DNA from: Bacteroidales bacterium
GTDB lineage: Bacteria; Bacteroidota; Bacteroidia; Bacteroidales; UBA4181
Assembly: GCA_031259205.1 (NCBI GenBank)
Contig: JAIRLS010000154.1
Coordinates: 1-11,150, forward strand
DNA: 11,150 nucleotides
Reading direction: 5' to 3'
Program-made: the position numbers and the translations under genes
In this document: piece by piece, positions 1 through 6,512 of the stretch
Layout of the letters: each line of letters starts with the position of its first letter
Numbering within the stretch: position 1 is the stretch's first letter
The notes under the pieces: model-generated
Told to the model about the DNA's origin: nothing
What the model saw: the letters and a program-made list of their open reading frames with translations, nothing else
Database searches by the model: none

Positions 1-94
1 TTACCAACAACTCAAAGGCTTCTTTGGGGAGCATTTCTATTATTTGTTTGAATACCGGCTGACCGACTAAATGTTTTTTGCTATCTTTGCCCAT
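1..94 (-). CDS. IS4-like (DUF4372-type) transposase, N-terminal fragment cut by window edge
   Basis: The minus strand from ATG at 94 reads 31 codons, beginning MGKDSKKHLVGQPVFKQ and ending FELLV, and is still open at base 1. A short basic start followed by GQPVFKQII and a LPK block is typical of the N-terminal DUF4372 region of DDE transposases in IS4-like elements of Bacteroidetes. This family recognition is from memory, without a search. The catalytic DDE part lies outside the window, so intactness cannot be judged. A promoter match lies just upstream on the same strand, so the start of the gene looks undamaged. The neighbouring DNA to about 190 is probably the left end of the same insertion sequence. 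Confidence 0.75.
   Translation of the reverse strand, partial: MGKDSKKHLVGQPVFKQIIEMLPKEAFELLV
59..71 (+). repeat. Left arm of a 13-bp perfect inverted repeat
   Basis: CTGACCGACTAAA here is the exact reverse complement of 176-188. This arm lies in transposase codons for L-V-G-Q. The partner lies outside the coding region, 104 bp away, near the presumed end of the insertion sequence. Confidence 0.6.
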
Positions 95-106
95 CGTTGT
101 ATTTTT

Positions 107-138
107 TTTGTGTTACGACAACAAAATTACAACTTTTG
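107..138 (+). promoter_or_regulatory. Possible outward-facing promoter at the insertion-sequence end
   Basis: On the plus strand TTTG (107-110) is followed after exactly 20 nt by AACTTTTG (131-138), which matches TAnnTTTG at all but the first base. It points out of the insertion sequence toward the lipoprotein gene at 203. No better promoter match is visible between 139 and 202. Insertion sequences that carry outward promoters activating flanking genes are well known in Bacteroides. That this one is active is inference. Confidence 0.35.
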
Positions 139-151
139 GGCGACCTGCAAT
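122..151 (-). promoter_or_regulatory. Likely transposase promoter (Bacteroidetes type)
   Basis: Read on the minus strand, 129-122 is TAATTTTG, a full match to the -7 consensus TAnnTTTG. The sequence ATTG at 151-148 stands 18 nt upstream, one base off the -33 consensus TTTG and one short of the usual 19-21 nt spacing. Transcription would start near 115, about 20 nt before the transposase ATG. The -33 part lies inside the hairpin described at 138-164. Confidence 0.5.
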
Positions 152-164
152 GGCCGCCCTTTTT
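138..164 (+). terminator. Hairpin plus T-run, possible plus-strand terminator
   Basis: GGGCG (138-142) pairs with CGCCC (155-159). After an A/C mismatch, CC (144-145) pairs with GG (152-153), closing a six-base loop TGCAAT. Five T residues follow (160-164), as in an intrinsic terminator reading rightward; the minus strand has no matching T-run. It could stop transcripts leaving the insertion sequence, or be an insertion-end structure of another kind. Confidence 0.4.
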
Positions 165-175
165 ATCACTGAATT

Positions 176-188
176 TTTAGTCGGTCAG
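176..188 (+). repeat. Right arm of the 13-bp inverted repeat
   Basis: TTTAGTCGGTCAG is the exact reverse complement of 59-71. It lies 15 bp upstream of the lipoprotein start and may be part of, or close to, the terminal repeat of the insertion sequence. The outer boundary cannot be fixed because only one end of the element is visible. Confidence 0.55.
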
Positions 189-202
189 TAGTGTTATATT
201 TT

Positions 203-1114
203 ATGAAAACAACAATTTTTTTCAGTTTAGGACTGTTGCTTTTAGCAACAGCAGTATTTACAATCGCTTGCGACTCTCCGGAAGATACCCCGGAAGCGAT
301 CACTGTTACCGACACCGGCACATTGACGCAGGAAGTGGATGCCAACCAAACCGCAGGCACAAGCGATGTTACGATTATCACCGCAGGCGCATGGACTTCG
401 AGCATTGCAGCGGTAGAGGCGCAAAAATCCCTGTCTGCACAATTGCAGGGCGCGATGCGTCCGACAGACGTCGCACCGACAGACACCGTCCTCGCACTGA
501 CAGACACCGTAAGCACGTCCGCGTGGATTTCCATCAGCCCCGACCAGGGCGATAAGGCAGGCACATACACGATCCGGATTACGCTTGTGCCGAATACCAC
601 CGACGCCGACCGCACGGCCGTGATTACCATTTTGTGTCAAGACACGGAAATTACTATTACCGTTACGCAAAAGGCGAAAGAAAAAGACGCCTATGGCGGC
701 GCAGGCACATTTACCAATACTCTGGCTGCCGACCAGCCGCTTACGGTAGATGAGGCTAAATATAAAAATCGCAGCATACTTTTTTATAAAGATAGCGAAG
801 AGTTGAGTGGAGCACTGTATTTTAATATCGGTTTTCCCGGACAAGCCGCAGACGTTCCGCTTCCGGCAGGTACATATACCTTTTATGATTATGGAACGCC
901 TTCCGCAATAAATGTGCCGGAATATCATTTTTATTGCCAAAAGGGAATATTAGGCGGCGTGATTTATTACGGAAAAGGTGGAACGCTAACCGTTTCGATT
1001 GACGGCGATATTTATACCGTAACCTTGGATATGGATACCTATCATGAATATTCCGAGAATCCGACCAGCGGCAAAATACGCGGCTCATACACCGGCTATT
1101 TACCGGTAGAATAA
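203..1114 (+). CDS. BACON-domain secreted lipoprotein
   Basis: A 303-residue protein of unknown specific function, predicted to be a lipoprotein of the cell envelope. Residues 1-22 are a lipoprotein signal peptide (charged MKTT, hydrophobic core, lipobox ending FTIAC), so Cys23 should be lipidated. The acidic residues that follow (DSPED) fit surface or outer-membrane sorting. Residues about 33-158 resemble a BACON domain: strands after TLTQEV, a Trp at 64, then Trp108 in SAWISISPDQG, an N-T-T-D-A-D-R-T-A-V strand and the closing TVTQK. BACON domains are linked to carbohydrate or mucin binding. The link between the two Trp motifs is unusually long and partly repetitive (about residues 70-105). 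The C-terminal part (about 165-303) has PAGTYTF, GGTLTVSIDGD and RGSYTGYL, a beta-rich module seen in Bacteroidetes lipoproteins. I chose ATG 203 because the in-frame GTG at 191 would only lengthen the signal. It stands alone, converging on rsmG. Confidence 0.85.
   Translation: MKTTIFFSLGLLLLATAVFTIACDSPEDTPEAITVTDTGTLTQEVDANQTAGTSDVTIITAGAWTSSIAAVEAQKSLSAQLQGAMRPTDVAPTDTVLALTDTVSTSAWISISPDQGDKAGTYTIRITLVPNTTDADRTAVITILCQDTEITITVTQKAKEKDAYGGAGTFTNTLAADQPLTVDEAKYKNRSILFYKDSEELSGALYFNIGFPGQAADVPLPAGTYTFYDYGTPSAINVPEYHFYCQKGILGGVIYYGKGGTLTVSIDGDIYTVTLDMDTYHEYSENPTSGKIRGSYTGYLPVE
471..512 (+). repeat. 21-bp tandem duplication inside the lipoprotein gene
   Basis: 471-491 and 492-512 are adjacent 21-bp units differing at three bases, coding the heptads APTDTVL and ALTDTVS. 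A related GACAGAC stretch precedes them at 463-469. The repeat keeps the reading frame and lies in the long linker between the two Trp motifs of the BACON-like domain. Confidence 0.7.
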
Positions 1115-1149
1115 TCAGCAGGCCATACAAAGAAAGTAAACATAGACGA

Positions 1150-1180
1150 AGCGTCGAAAATCCGGCTGCCGGCGACTGCT
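1150..1180. terminator. Imperfect hairpin between convergent genes, possible shared terminator
   Basis: AGC plus GTCG (1150-1156) can pair with CGAC-T-GCT (1173-1180, one bulged T), enclosing a CCGGC-T-GCCGG palindrome at 1162-1172. It lies between the stops of the convergent lipoprotein gene (1114) and rsmG (1219). There is no clear T-run on either side, so termination is only suggested by position. Confidence 0.3.
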
Positions 1181-1218
1181 TTATCCTTGCCAAGCGAGGT
1201 TCCTGCGGGAGGAGACTT

Positions 1219-1884
1219 TCATTGCCGCGAATCGACGACATTTGCCGGCAGGAAGATCACTTTTTTTTCGGCGAAGAAAGGTTCGGGGAAAAAACGGCTG
1301 ATGGGGACGACGGTTGCTTGGTGGCGGTAGTTGCCGAGTTCGTCGTTCAACTCTCCGCCTTTCAGGAAAAATGCGCCGTTGGGGAGGCTGTGCAGTTTCC
1401 GGTCGCTTATTTTCCCTCGAATCCATGAGAGTAGCTCGTCTAAGGGCGCTACTGCCCGGCTGACGGCAAAATCGTACTGTCCGGTCAGTTGTTCTGCCCG
1501 GATATGTTGCGTGGAAACGTTGGTCAGGTTCAGTTCCCCGGCCACGACGTTCACCACGTTCAGTTTCTTACCGACGGAGTCGATCAGGTGGAAGCGGGTA
1601 TCGGGGAAAAGTATAGCCAGCGGTATTCCCGGAAAACCTCCTCCCGTGCCGATATCGAGTATTTTTGCTTTCGGGGCGAATGTGATTATCTTGGCGATGG
1701 CCAGGGAATGCAGTACATGATGCAGATACAGCCTGTCGATATCTTTGCGGGAAATAACGTTGATGCGTTCGTTCCACAGTCTGTACAGCGGTTCGAGCCG
1801 TGAAAAAGCGGTGACCTGCTGCGGAGTAAGGAGAGGGAAATGCCGTTGCACCGTTGTTTCCACCGGGGATAGCGGGCGGTTCAT
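1219..1884 (-). CDS. rsmG: 16S rRNA (guanine527-N7)-methyltransferase RsmG
   Basis: A 221-residue cytoplasmic SAM-dependent methyltransferase. The family (also called GidB) methylates N7 of G527 in the 530 loop of 16S rRNA, and its loss is known to give low-level streptomycin resistance. Supporting motifs are NERINVISRKD (38-48), the SAM-binding loop ILDIGTGGGFPGIPLA (75-90), the acidic strand end HLIDSVGKK (99-107), and DFAVSRAVAPL (138-148), the conserved SRAVA block. Length is normal for the family. The ATG overlaps the stop of the upstream sigma-factor gene as ATGA, so translation is probably coupled. It is the last gene of the operon from 3601. Codons near the 3' end contain a run of eight A residues (plus-strand T8 at 1261-1268), but the frame is intact. 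The assignment is firm. Confidence 0.95.
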   Translation of the reverse strand: MNRPLSPVETTVQRHFPLLTPQQVTAFSRLEPLYRLWNERINVISRKDIDRLYLHHVLHSLAIAKIITFAPKAKILDIGTGGGFPGIPLAILFPDTRFHLIDSVGKKLNVVNVVAGELNLTNVSTQHIRAEQLTGQYDFAVSRAVAPLDELLSWIRGKISDRKLHSLPNGAFFLKGGELNDELGNYRHQATVVPISRFFPEPFFAEKKVIFLPANVVDSRQ

Positions 1885-2477
1885 TCGTCAATATCTTTCG
1901 AATCGGGGCTGTTTTTCAGGATGTTATGCAACAGTTCTTTGGCTCTGAACAGTTGCGCCTTCACCGTGCCTATGGGTAAATCCATTTCCGAACTGATTTC
2001 GTCGTAAGAATATTCGTAGAAGTAACGGAGTTCGACCAGCCTGCGGTATCGCGGTTTGAGTTTTGCTACTACGGACCGGAGCATCATGATTTTTTGTTCT
2101 GAAATCAGGTTTTCTTCCGGCGTAGGCTGTTCGGAGCGGATATTGAGGGGCGCGCTTTCGTCGATTGAAATACTTGCCTGCTTTTTCCGCCGGATAAAGT
2201 CGATGGCGTTGTTGGTGGCAATTTTAAACAGCCATGTGCTGAAAGCGAAATTGGGCGTGTAGTTTTTGATGTACTTGAATGCCTTGCCGAAAGCTTCAAT
2301 GGTCAGGTCTTCCGCATCGGCGGCGTTATTGACCATTTTTACCAGCATAAAGTACAGGGCGTCTCTGTACCGTTCCATCAGCAGGGCATACGCTTTCTGG
2401 TCGCCGTGAATCGCCTGCTGGATAAGTTCTGCATCCATCTTGGCTTTATTGGATAGGGAATTGGGATTTATTTCCAT
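1881..2477 (-). CDS. RNA polymerase sigma-70 factor, ECF subfamily
   Basis: A 198-residue group-4 (ECF-type) sigma factor that would direct RNA polymerase to a particular promoter set. Region 2 covers about residues 28-100, with DAEDLTIEAFGKAF (54-67) and the promoter-melting/-10 helix FSTWLFKIATNNAIDFIRR (79-97). A linker (about 101-128) follows, then region 4 (about 130-185) with the helix-turn-helix DEISSEMDLPIGTVKAQ (159-175). Length is usual. The ATG at 2477 lies inside the end of the glycosyltransferase gene (10-nt overlap) and its stop overlaps the rsmG start, so all three are probably made from one mRNA. Met14 is a possible alternative start, leaving region 2 intact. Most Bacteroidetes ECF genes for nutrient uptake sit beside a FecR-type anti-sigma gene. 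None is present here, so its control must be different or encoded elsewhere. The regulon cannot be predicted. Confidence 0.92.
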   Translation of the reverse strand: MEINPNSLSNKAKMDAELIQQAIHGDQKAYALLMERYRDALYFMLVKMVNNAADAEDLTIEAFGKAFKYIKNYTPNFAFSTWLFKIATNNAIDFIRRKKQASISIDESAPLNIRSEQPTPEENLISEQKIMMLRSVVAKLKPRYRRLVELRYFYEYSYDEISSEMDLPIGTVKAQLFRAKELLHNILKNSPDSKDIDE

Positions 2478-3601
2478 TTATGCTGTCTTTTATTCATTAT
2501 ATATGCGCGAGCGTATATGAACGGCATTGCAAGGTCAAAGAAGATGGATAACCATAAGATTCCTTTTATCTTGAAGCGTTTCATTGCCCAGCGAAAGATA
2601 AGCAAAAAAATTGATATCCGGAATAAAAAAACGAATAAAAAATACGTCCAGTTTTCCGGACGAAGGATACATAATCCGGCAAAGGCGCTCCAGAAAAGGA
2701 TTCTGGTAAAAGGCTCCATCCACAACAGGAACAGATGATACCATTTTGCGTATCTGAGGGAGGAATAATAGCCGCATTGCTGCCACATCCAATCGCGAAA
2801 CGAGGTTTTGGGCGTGGAGCAAACGTGCGCTGCCGGTTCGGGATTCACGGCTACATTCCGGCTGGTGGCGGCCTGACAAACAAACAGGTCGTTTTCTCCG
2901 GAGAGGACATGAGCATGTTGTGCGAATCCGTTGTGTTCATAAAAGAGCGATTTCCGGTAAGCCAGATTACGTCCTGTTCCCGTATAGGGCATCCGGCAAA
3001 TGGCAAACCCGAAAGAGCGCAGGGTTTCGAAGCAGGTAACGTACTGTATCCACTTGTTCAAAAGTCCTTTTTGGGATAAATATCCCCCATATCCGAGTAC
3101 GATGCCTTTTTTCGGTTCAAAATACCGGCTCATAGACCGTATCCACCGGTTTCCGGCCACCCTGCAATCGGCGGAGGTAAAGAGCATCCATTCGTATTGC
3201 GCCGCTTTGATCCCGATAAATGAAGCGAATTTTTTACTGTTCACAAAAGAAACGTCCTGCCGGATAAAAGTGCTTCTCAAATGGGGATAGCGGCTTTTCA
3301 GGATCGTCAATAACTCGTCGGTCGTGTCTTCGGAACAATCATCCACGACAATAACCTCGTATTGAGGGTAATCCTGCGTAAGCAGCAGGAGGAGGTTCTC
3401 TTCCAGATTTTCCTTTTCGTTGCGGGCGCATACGATAACGGACACAGGTGGAAATTCGGTTTGAACGGGTTGTTTTTTCTCTCTTCTGCATACCGGACGA
3501 ATGTAAAGGATAAAATAATACAACAATTGTATGAAAACAGAAATTACAAATCCGATACTAATGATCTTCGAAATGGTATCCCACTGTTCAAAAAAATTCA
3601 C
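2468..3601 (-). CDS. Membrane-anchored family 2 glycosyltransferase
   Basis: A 377-residue inner-membrane protein of the GT2 type, expected to move a sugar from a nucleotide-sugar donor to a glycan or lipid acceptor on the cytoplasmic face. One N-terminal membrane segment spans about 12-34. The GT-A domain follows: VSVIVCARNEKENLEENL (53-70), VVDDCSEDTT (85-94) with the donor-binding Asp pair, TSADC (142-146) as the metal-binding D-x-D-like position, GTGRNLAYRK (208-217), GENDLF (235-240) with the likely catalytic acidic residues, and a WQQCGYYSSLRYAKW stretch (273-287) resembling the Q-x-x-R-W motif of processive enzymes. Two or three membrane segments lie at about 297-370. Donor, acceptor and product are unknown. 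The start is GTG at 3601; no upstream in-frame ATG is available. First gene of the operon with the sigma factor and rsmG. Confidence 0.88.
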   Translation of the reverse strand: MNFFEQWDTISKIISIGFVISVFIQLLYYFILYIRPVCRREKKQPVQTEFPPVSVIVCARNEKENLEENLLLLLTQDYPQYEVIVVDDCSEDTTDELLTILKSRYPHLRSTFIRQDVSFVNSKKFASFIGIKAAQYEWMLFTSADCRVAGNRWIRSMSRYFEPKKGIVLGYGGYLSQKGLLNKWIQYVTCFETLRSFGFAICRMPYTGTGRNLAYRKSLFYEHNGFAQHAHVLSGENDLFVCQAATSRNVAVNPEPAAHVCSTPKTSFRDWMWQQCGYYSSLRYAKWYHLFLLWMEPFTRILFWSAFAGLCILRPENWTYFLFVFLFRISIFLLIFRWAMKRFKIKGILWLSIFFDLAMPFIYARAYIMNKRQHKWK

Positions 3602-3624
3602 TCTCTCTATGTTTAAATTTAATG

Positions 3625-3656
3625 CAAAGTTAGGATTTTTTTTTTGTTAATTCAAA
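3625..3656 (-). promoter_or_regulatory. Promoter of the glycosyltransferase-sigma-rsmG operon
   Basis: On the minus strand TTTG (3656-3653) is followed after 20 nt by TAACTTTG (3632-3625), a perfect match to both parts of the Bacteroidetes consensus with correct spacing. Transcription should start near 3618, giving a leader of about 17 nt before the GTG. The spacer contains ten consecutive A residues (plus-strand T10 at 3636-3645). Confidence 0.8.
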
Positions 3657-3742
3657 ATCGAGAATAGAGAAAATATTTAGGCAGGCGGAGTCGCCGGGCT
3701 GTCCGAATGTCGGGATCAGCAGGGAGCAGACTGTCGTTACGG

Positions 3743-6364
3743 TTATTTCAGTCCCACCCATTTTTTTATTTCATTCAGTTTTTGTAACGCTTCCAGCGGC
3801 GTAATATTATTGACGTCTGTTTTTTTGATTTCGTCGCGAATTTGTTTTAACACGGGGTCGTCCAGTTGGAAGATGGACAGTTGATAGCCTTCCCTTTTGT
3901 GTCCGAGTTCTGTCACCGGTTTGGCAATAGCCGGGACGCTGTCGACTGTTTGCTGGCTTTTTTCGAGTTCTTTCAGTATTTCTTCGGCGCGGGCTACGAT
4001 ACTTTTCGGCATGCCGGCCATTCGCGCCACGTGGATGCCGAAGCTGTGTTCGCTTCCGCCGCGCGTCAGTTTGCGGAGAAAGATCACTTTCTGGTCTAAC
4101 TCTTTTACTGCCACATGATAGTTTTTGATACGGGAGAAACTGTTTTCCATTTCATTCAGTTCGTGGTAGTGTGTGGCGAAAAGCGTTTTGGCTTTGGTGG
4201 CGGGATGTTCGTGGATGTATTCCGCCATTGCCCATGCGATGGAGATGCCGTCGTAGGTGCTGGTGCCGCGTCCTATTTCGTCGAGGAGGATCAGGCTCCG
4301 TTGCGAGAGGTTGTTCAGGATGCTGGCCGCTTCGGTCATTTCCACCATGAAGGTGGATTCCCCCTGCGAGATATTGTCTGATGCGCCTACTCGGGTGAAG
4401 ATTTTGTCCACATAGCCTATTTCGGCTTCCTGTGCGGGCACATAACTTCCGATTTGCGCCATCAGTACGATCAGTGCGGTTTGTCGCAGCAGTGCGGACT
4501 TGCCCGACATGTTGGGTCCTGTGATGACGATGATTTGCTGTTCGACTTCGTCCAGCCGGAGGTCGTTGGCCACGTAGGGGTTATCCGGCGGCAGGAAAGC
4601 CTCAATGACCGGATGCCTTCCCTGACGGATGCAAATGTTCTCGCTTTCGGTGAGGACGGGTTTCTCATAATGATGTTTAACGGCGGCGCAGGCAAAAGAC
4701 CGGAGGCAGTCCAGCCGTGCGATCAGGGCGGCGTCGAGTTGGATGGCGGCCATATATTCGGTAACGGAATTGACCAAAGCGGTAAAGAGTTCTGTTTCGA
4801 GCGTCAAAATCCGTTCTTCGGCGTTGAGGATTTTGGTTTCGTATATTTTCAGTTCTTCGGTGATGTAGCGTTCGGCGTTCACCAGCGTCTGTTTGCGTAT
4901 CCATTCGGACGGTACTTTGTGTCTGTGGGTGTTGCGTACTTCGATATAATAGCCGAACACGCTGTTGAAGTCCACTTTCAGCGAAGCGATGCCTGTTTGT
5001 TCGACGATGTCCTGCTGCATTTTTTCCAGACCGTCTTTTCCGGAGTGTCGTATGTAACGGAGGTCGTCCAAATCTTTGGATACGCCGTCGGCGATTACGT
5101 TGCCCTTGCTGAGTACCGCCGGAAGGTCGTCTTTCAGTTCGCGTGCAATGCGGTCGTGGATGGAGGTGCAGGGGTTGAGTTGTTCCGCGATTCTTTGCAA
5201 GGGTTCGCTGTCCGTTTTAGCGCAGAGTTCTTTGATACATTTCACCATGTGCAGCGAGTGCCGCAGTTGTTGCATCTCGCGCGGGGAAATTTTTCCTGCG
5301 GCGATACGCGCCGTCATTCGTTCCATGTCGCCTGTTTGCCTCATCAGTTCGCCCAGTTGCCCTGTCATGTCCTGTTGGGTGAGATATTCCACCACATTGA
5401 GCCGTTCGTTGATGCGGTGGATGTTTTTCAGCGGCAGGACGATCCATCGTTTCAGCAAGCGGGCGCCCATCGGCGTATGCGTATGGTCGAGTACCTCGCA
5501 GAGCGTATGTCCTCCATCGCCGGTAGAGGACAACAGTTCCAGATTACGGATGGTGAATTTGTCAAGCCATACGTGAGCGTCTTCGTCTATGCGGGAAATT
5601 TTGTTGATGTGCCCTGCCCGCTCGTGATGCGTGATGTTCAGGTATTGCAGGATGGCGCCCGCGGCAACGACGGAAAGCATTTGCTCTTCAACGCCGAATC
5701 CTTTCAGAGTCATGATATTGAAATGTGCCAGCAGCTTTTCGCGGGCTGTGTCGGCAACAAATGCCCAATCTTCCAGTATCGACAGGTAAAACTGGCTCCC
5801 GAAGGTTTCTTTGAACCGGCTTTGATATTTTCGTTCGACCAATACTTCTTTGGGATTAAATCCGTTGAGCAGTTTATCGATATATTCGGCGCTTCCTTCG
5901 GCTACCATAAATTCGCCGGTAGAGATGTCCAGAAAAGCGACTCCCGTATGGTTTTTTTCCGTATGTACGCAGGCGAGGAAATTGTTTTCCTTGTTTTCCA
6001 GTATCTGGTCGTTGAGTACCACGCCGGGAGTAATCAACTCCGTCACTCCCCTTTTGACGACCGTTTTTGCCAGTTTGGGATCTTCCAGTTGTTCGCAGAT
6101 GGCCACACGCTGGCCTGCCCTCACCAGCCGTGGCAGGTAAGTGTCTAAGGCATGGTAGGGAAAACCGGCTAATTCCACGCTGGCAGCCATTCCATTGGAT
6201 CTCCGCGTTAGCGTGATGCCCAGTATCTCGGCTGCCTGTACGGCGTCTTCACCGTAGGTTTCATAAAAATCGCCCACTCGAAACAGCAGGACAGCATCGG
6301 GATGTTTTCCCTTAATGCTGTAATATTGCTTCATCAGTGGCGTTTCAACGGGTTTACTTGTCAC
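3743..6364 (-). CDS. mutS: DNA mismatch repair protein MutS
   Basis: An 873-residue full-length MutS, which binds mismatches and small loops in DNA and, with ATP and MutL, starts repair. The N-terminal mismatch-binding domain has the wedge motif GDFYE (31-35; Phe33 and Glu35 insert at the mismatch). Connector, core and clamp domains follow to about 565, including FNSVFGYYIEV (466-476). The ATPase domain holds Walker A GPNMSGKS (616-623), signature STFMVEM (670-676), Walker B LILLDE (691-696) with GRGTSTYDG, and the H-loop ATHYHE (730-735). QLSIFQL (828-834) near the C terminus resembles a sliding-clamp-binding motif. The start is GTG at 6364, because an in-frame TGA lies three codons upstream and the next Met (residue 11) would cut into the conserved N terminus. 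A perfect promoter lies just upstream, so it is monocistronic or first in its transcript. All key residues are present. Confidence 0.97.
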   Translation of the reverse strand: MTSKPVETPLMKQYYSIKGKHPDAVLLFRVGDFYETYGEDAVQAAEILGITLTRRSNGMAASVELAGFPYHALDTYLPRLVRAGQRVAICEQLEDPKLAKTVVKRGVTELITPGVVLNDQILENKENNFLACVHTEKNHTGVAFLDISTGEFMVAEGSAEYIDKLLNGFNPKEVLVERKYQSRFKETFGSQFYLSILEDWAFVADTAREKLLAHFNIMTLKGFGVEEQMLSVVAAGAILQYLNITHHERAGHINKISRIDEDAHVWLDKFTIRNLELLSSTGDGGHTLCEVLDHTHTPMGARLLKRWIVLPLKNIHRINERLNVVEYLTQQDMTGQLGELMRQTGDMERMTARIAAGKISPREMQQLRHSLHMVKCIKELCAKTDSEPLQRIAEQLNPCTSIHDRIARELKDDLPAVLSKGNVIADGVSKDLDDLRYIRHSGKDGLEKMQQDIVEQTGIASLKVDFNSVFGYYIEVRNTHRHKVPSEWIRKQTLVNAERYITEELKIYETKILNAEERILTLETELFTALVNSVTEYMAAIQLDAALIARLDCLRSFACAAVKHHYEKPVLTESENICIRQGRHPVIEAFLPPDNPYVANDLRLDEVEQQIIVITGPNMSGKSALLRQTALIVLMAQIGSYVPAQEAEIGYVDKIFTRVGASDNISQGESTFMVEMTEAASILNNLSQRSLILLDEIGRGTSTYDGISIAWAMAEYIHEHPATKAKTLFATHYHELNEMENSFSRIKNYHVAVKELDQKVIFLRKLTRGGSEHSFGIHVARMAGMPKSIVARAEEILKELEKSQQTVDSVPAIAKPVTELGHKREGYQLSIFQLDDPVLKQIRDEIKKTDVNNITPLEALQKLNEIKKWVGLK

Positions 6365-6374
6365 TTGATTTCAT
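6354..6374 (-). CDS. Six-codon upstream ORF overlapping the mutS start
   Basis: ATG at 6374 reads M-K-S-S-D-K and stops with TAA at 6354. It begins 10 nt before the mutS GTG and ends inside mutS, in another frame. It is the only ATG near the 5' end of the predicted mutS transcript. It could be a regulatory leader reading frame that competes with or couples to GTG initiation, or chance. Nothing shows that it is translated. Confidence 0.2.
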   Translation of the reverse strand: MKSSDK

Positions 6375-6386
6375 CAAAAAAGCCGA

Positions 6387-6417
6387 CAAATGTAGGAAGT
6401 TTATCGGATTTTTCAAA
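6387..6417 (-). promoter_or_regulatory. mutS promoter
   Basis: On the minus strand TTTG (6417-6414) and TACATTTG (6394-6387) are 19 nt apart, a full match to the Bacteroidetes consensus. The predicted start near 6380 leaves a leader of only about 16 nt before the GTG. Confidence 0.75.
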
Positions 6418-6480
6418 GACCAAAATTTCCAAAATTCATTATTGTCCTGAAAATCACCAAAAAAATCGGTTAAGAGAAGG

Positions 6481-6502
6481 GAAAAGCAATGGCATGCTTT
6501 TC
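6481..6502 (-). terminator. Hairpin just downstream of the DUF4837 gene
   Basis: GAAAAGC (6481-6487) and GCTTTTC (6496-6502) form a perfect 7-bp stem with an 8-nt loop, 10 nt after the DUF4837 stop codon. On the minus strand a run of seven T residues appears only about 15 nt further on (6465-6459), so it is a possible but non-canonical terminator. It separates the DUF4837 transcript from the mutS promoter. Confidence 0.4.
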
Positions 6503-6512
6503 AGTGTTCCTG

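Larger units (their letters stand above)
1..190 (-). mobile_element. IS4-like insertion sequence end, cut by window edge
   Basis: The transposase start, its promoter match, a hairpin and a 13-bp inverted repeat fill this stretch. The outer boundary is uncertain; about 185-200 is the likely range because the lipoprotein signal peptide starts at 203. Confidence 0.5.

Noticed and set aside
191..202. GTG 191 as the start of the lipoprotein
   Set aside because: It adds MLYF before a complete signal peptide that begins with MKTT at ATG 203.
242..940. A 232-codon minus-strand frame opposite the lipoprotein
   Set aside because: It is a shadow with many Cys and Arg residues and no domain. The plus-strand gene has a signal peptide and recognisable modules.
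1261..1268. Eight-A run near the 3' end of rsmG as a programmed slippage site
   Set aside because: The frame is intact through the run to a normal family length, and A8 tracts over Lys codons are common. No alternative product of interest follows.
3684..3695. GGCG-GAGT-CGCC hairpin as the mutS terminator
   Set aside because: The 4-bp stem is weak and no T-run follows on the minus strand, so I could not support it as a terminator.
4454..6148. A 564-codon open frame on the plus strand
   Set aside because: It lies entirely antisense to mutS, which has every family motif. The frame shows no recognisable domain, signal or promoter, and long antisense frames are common opposite genes with this codon composition.
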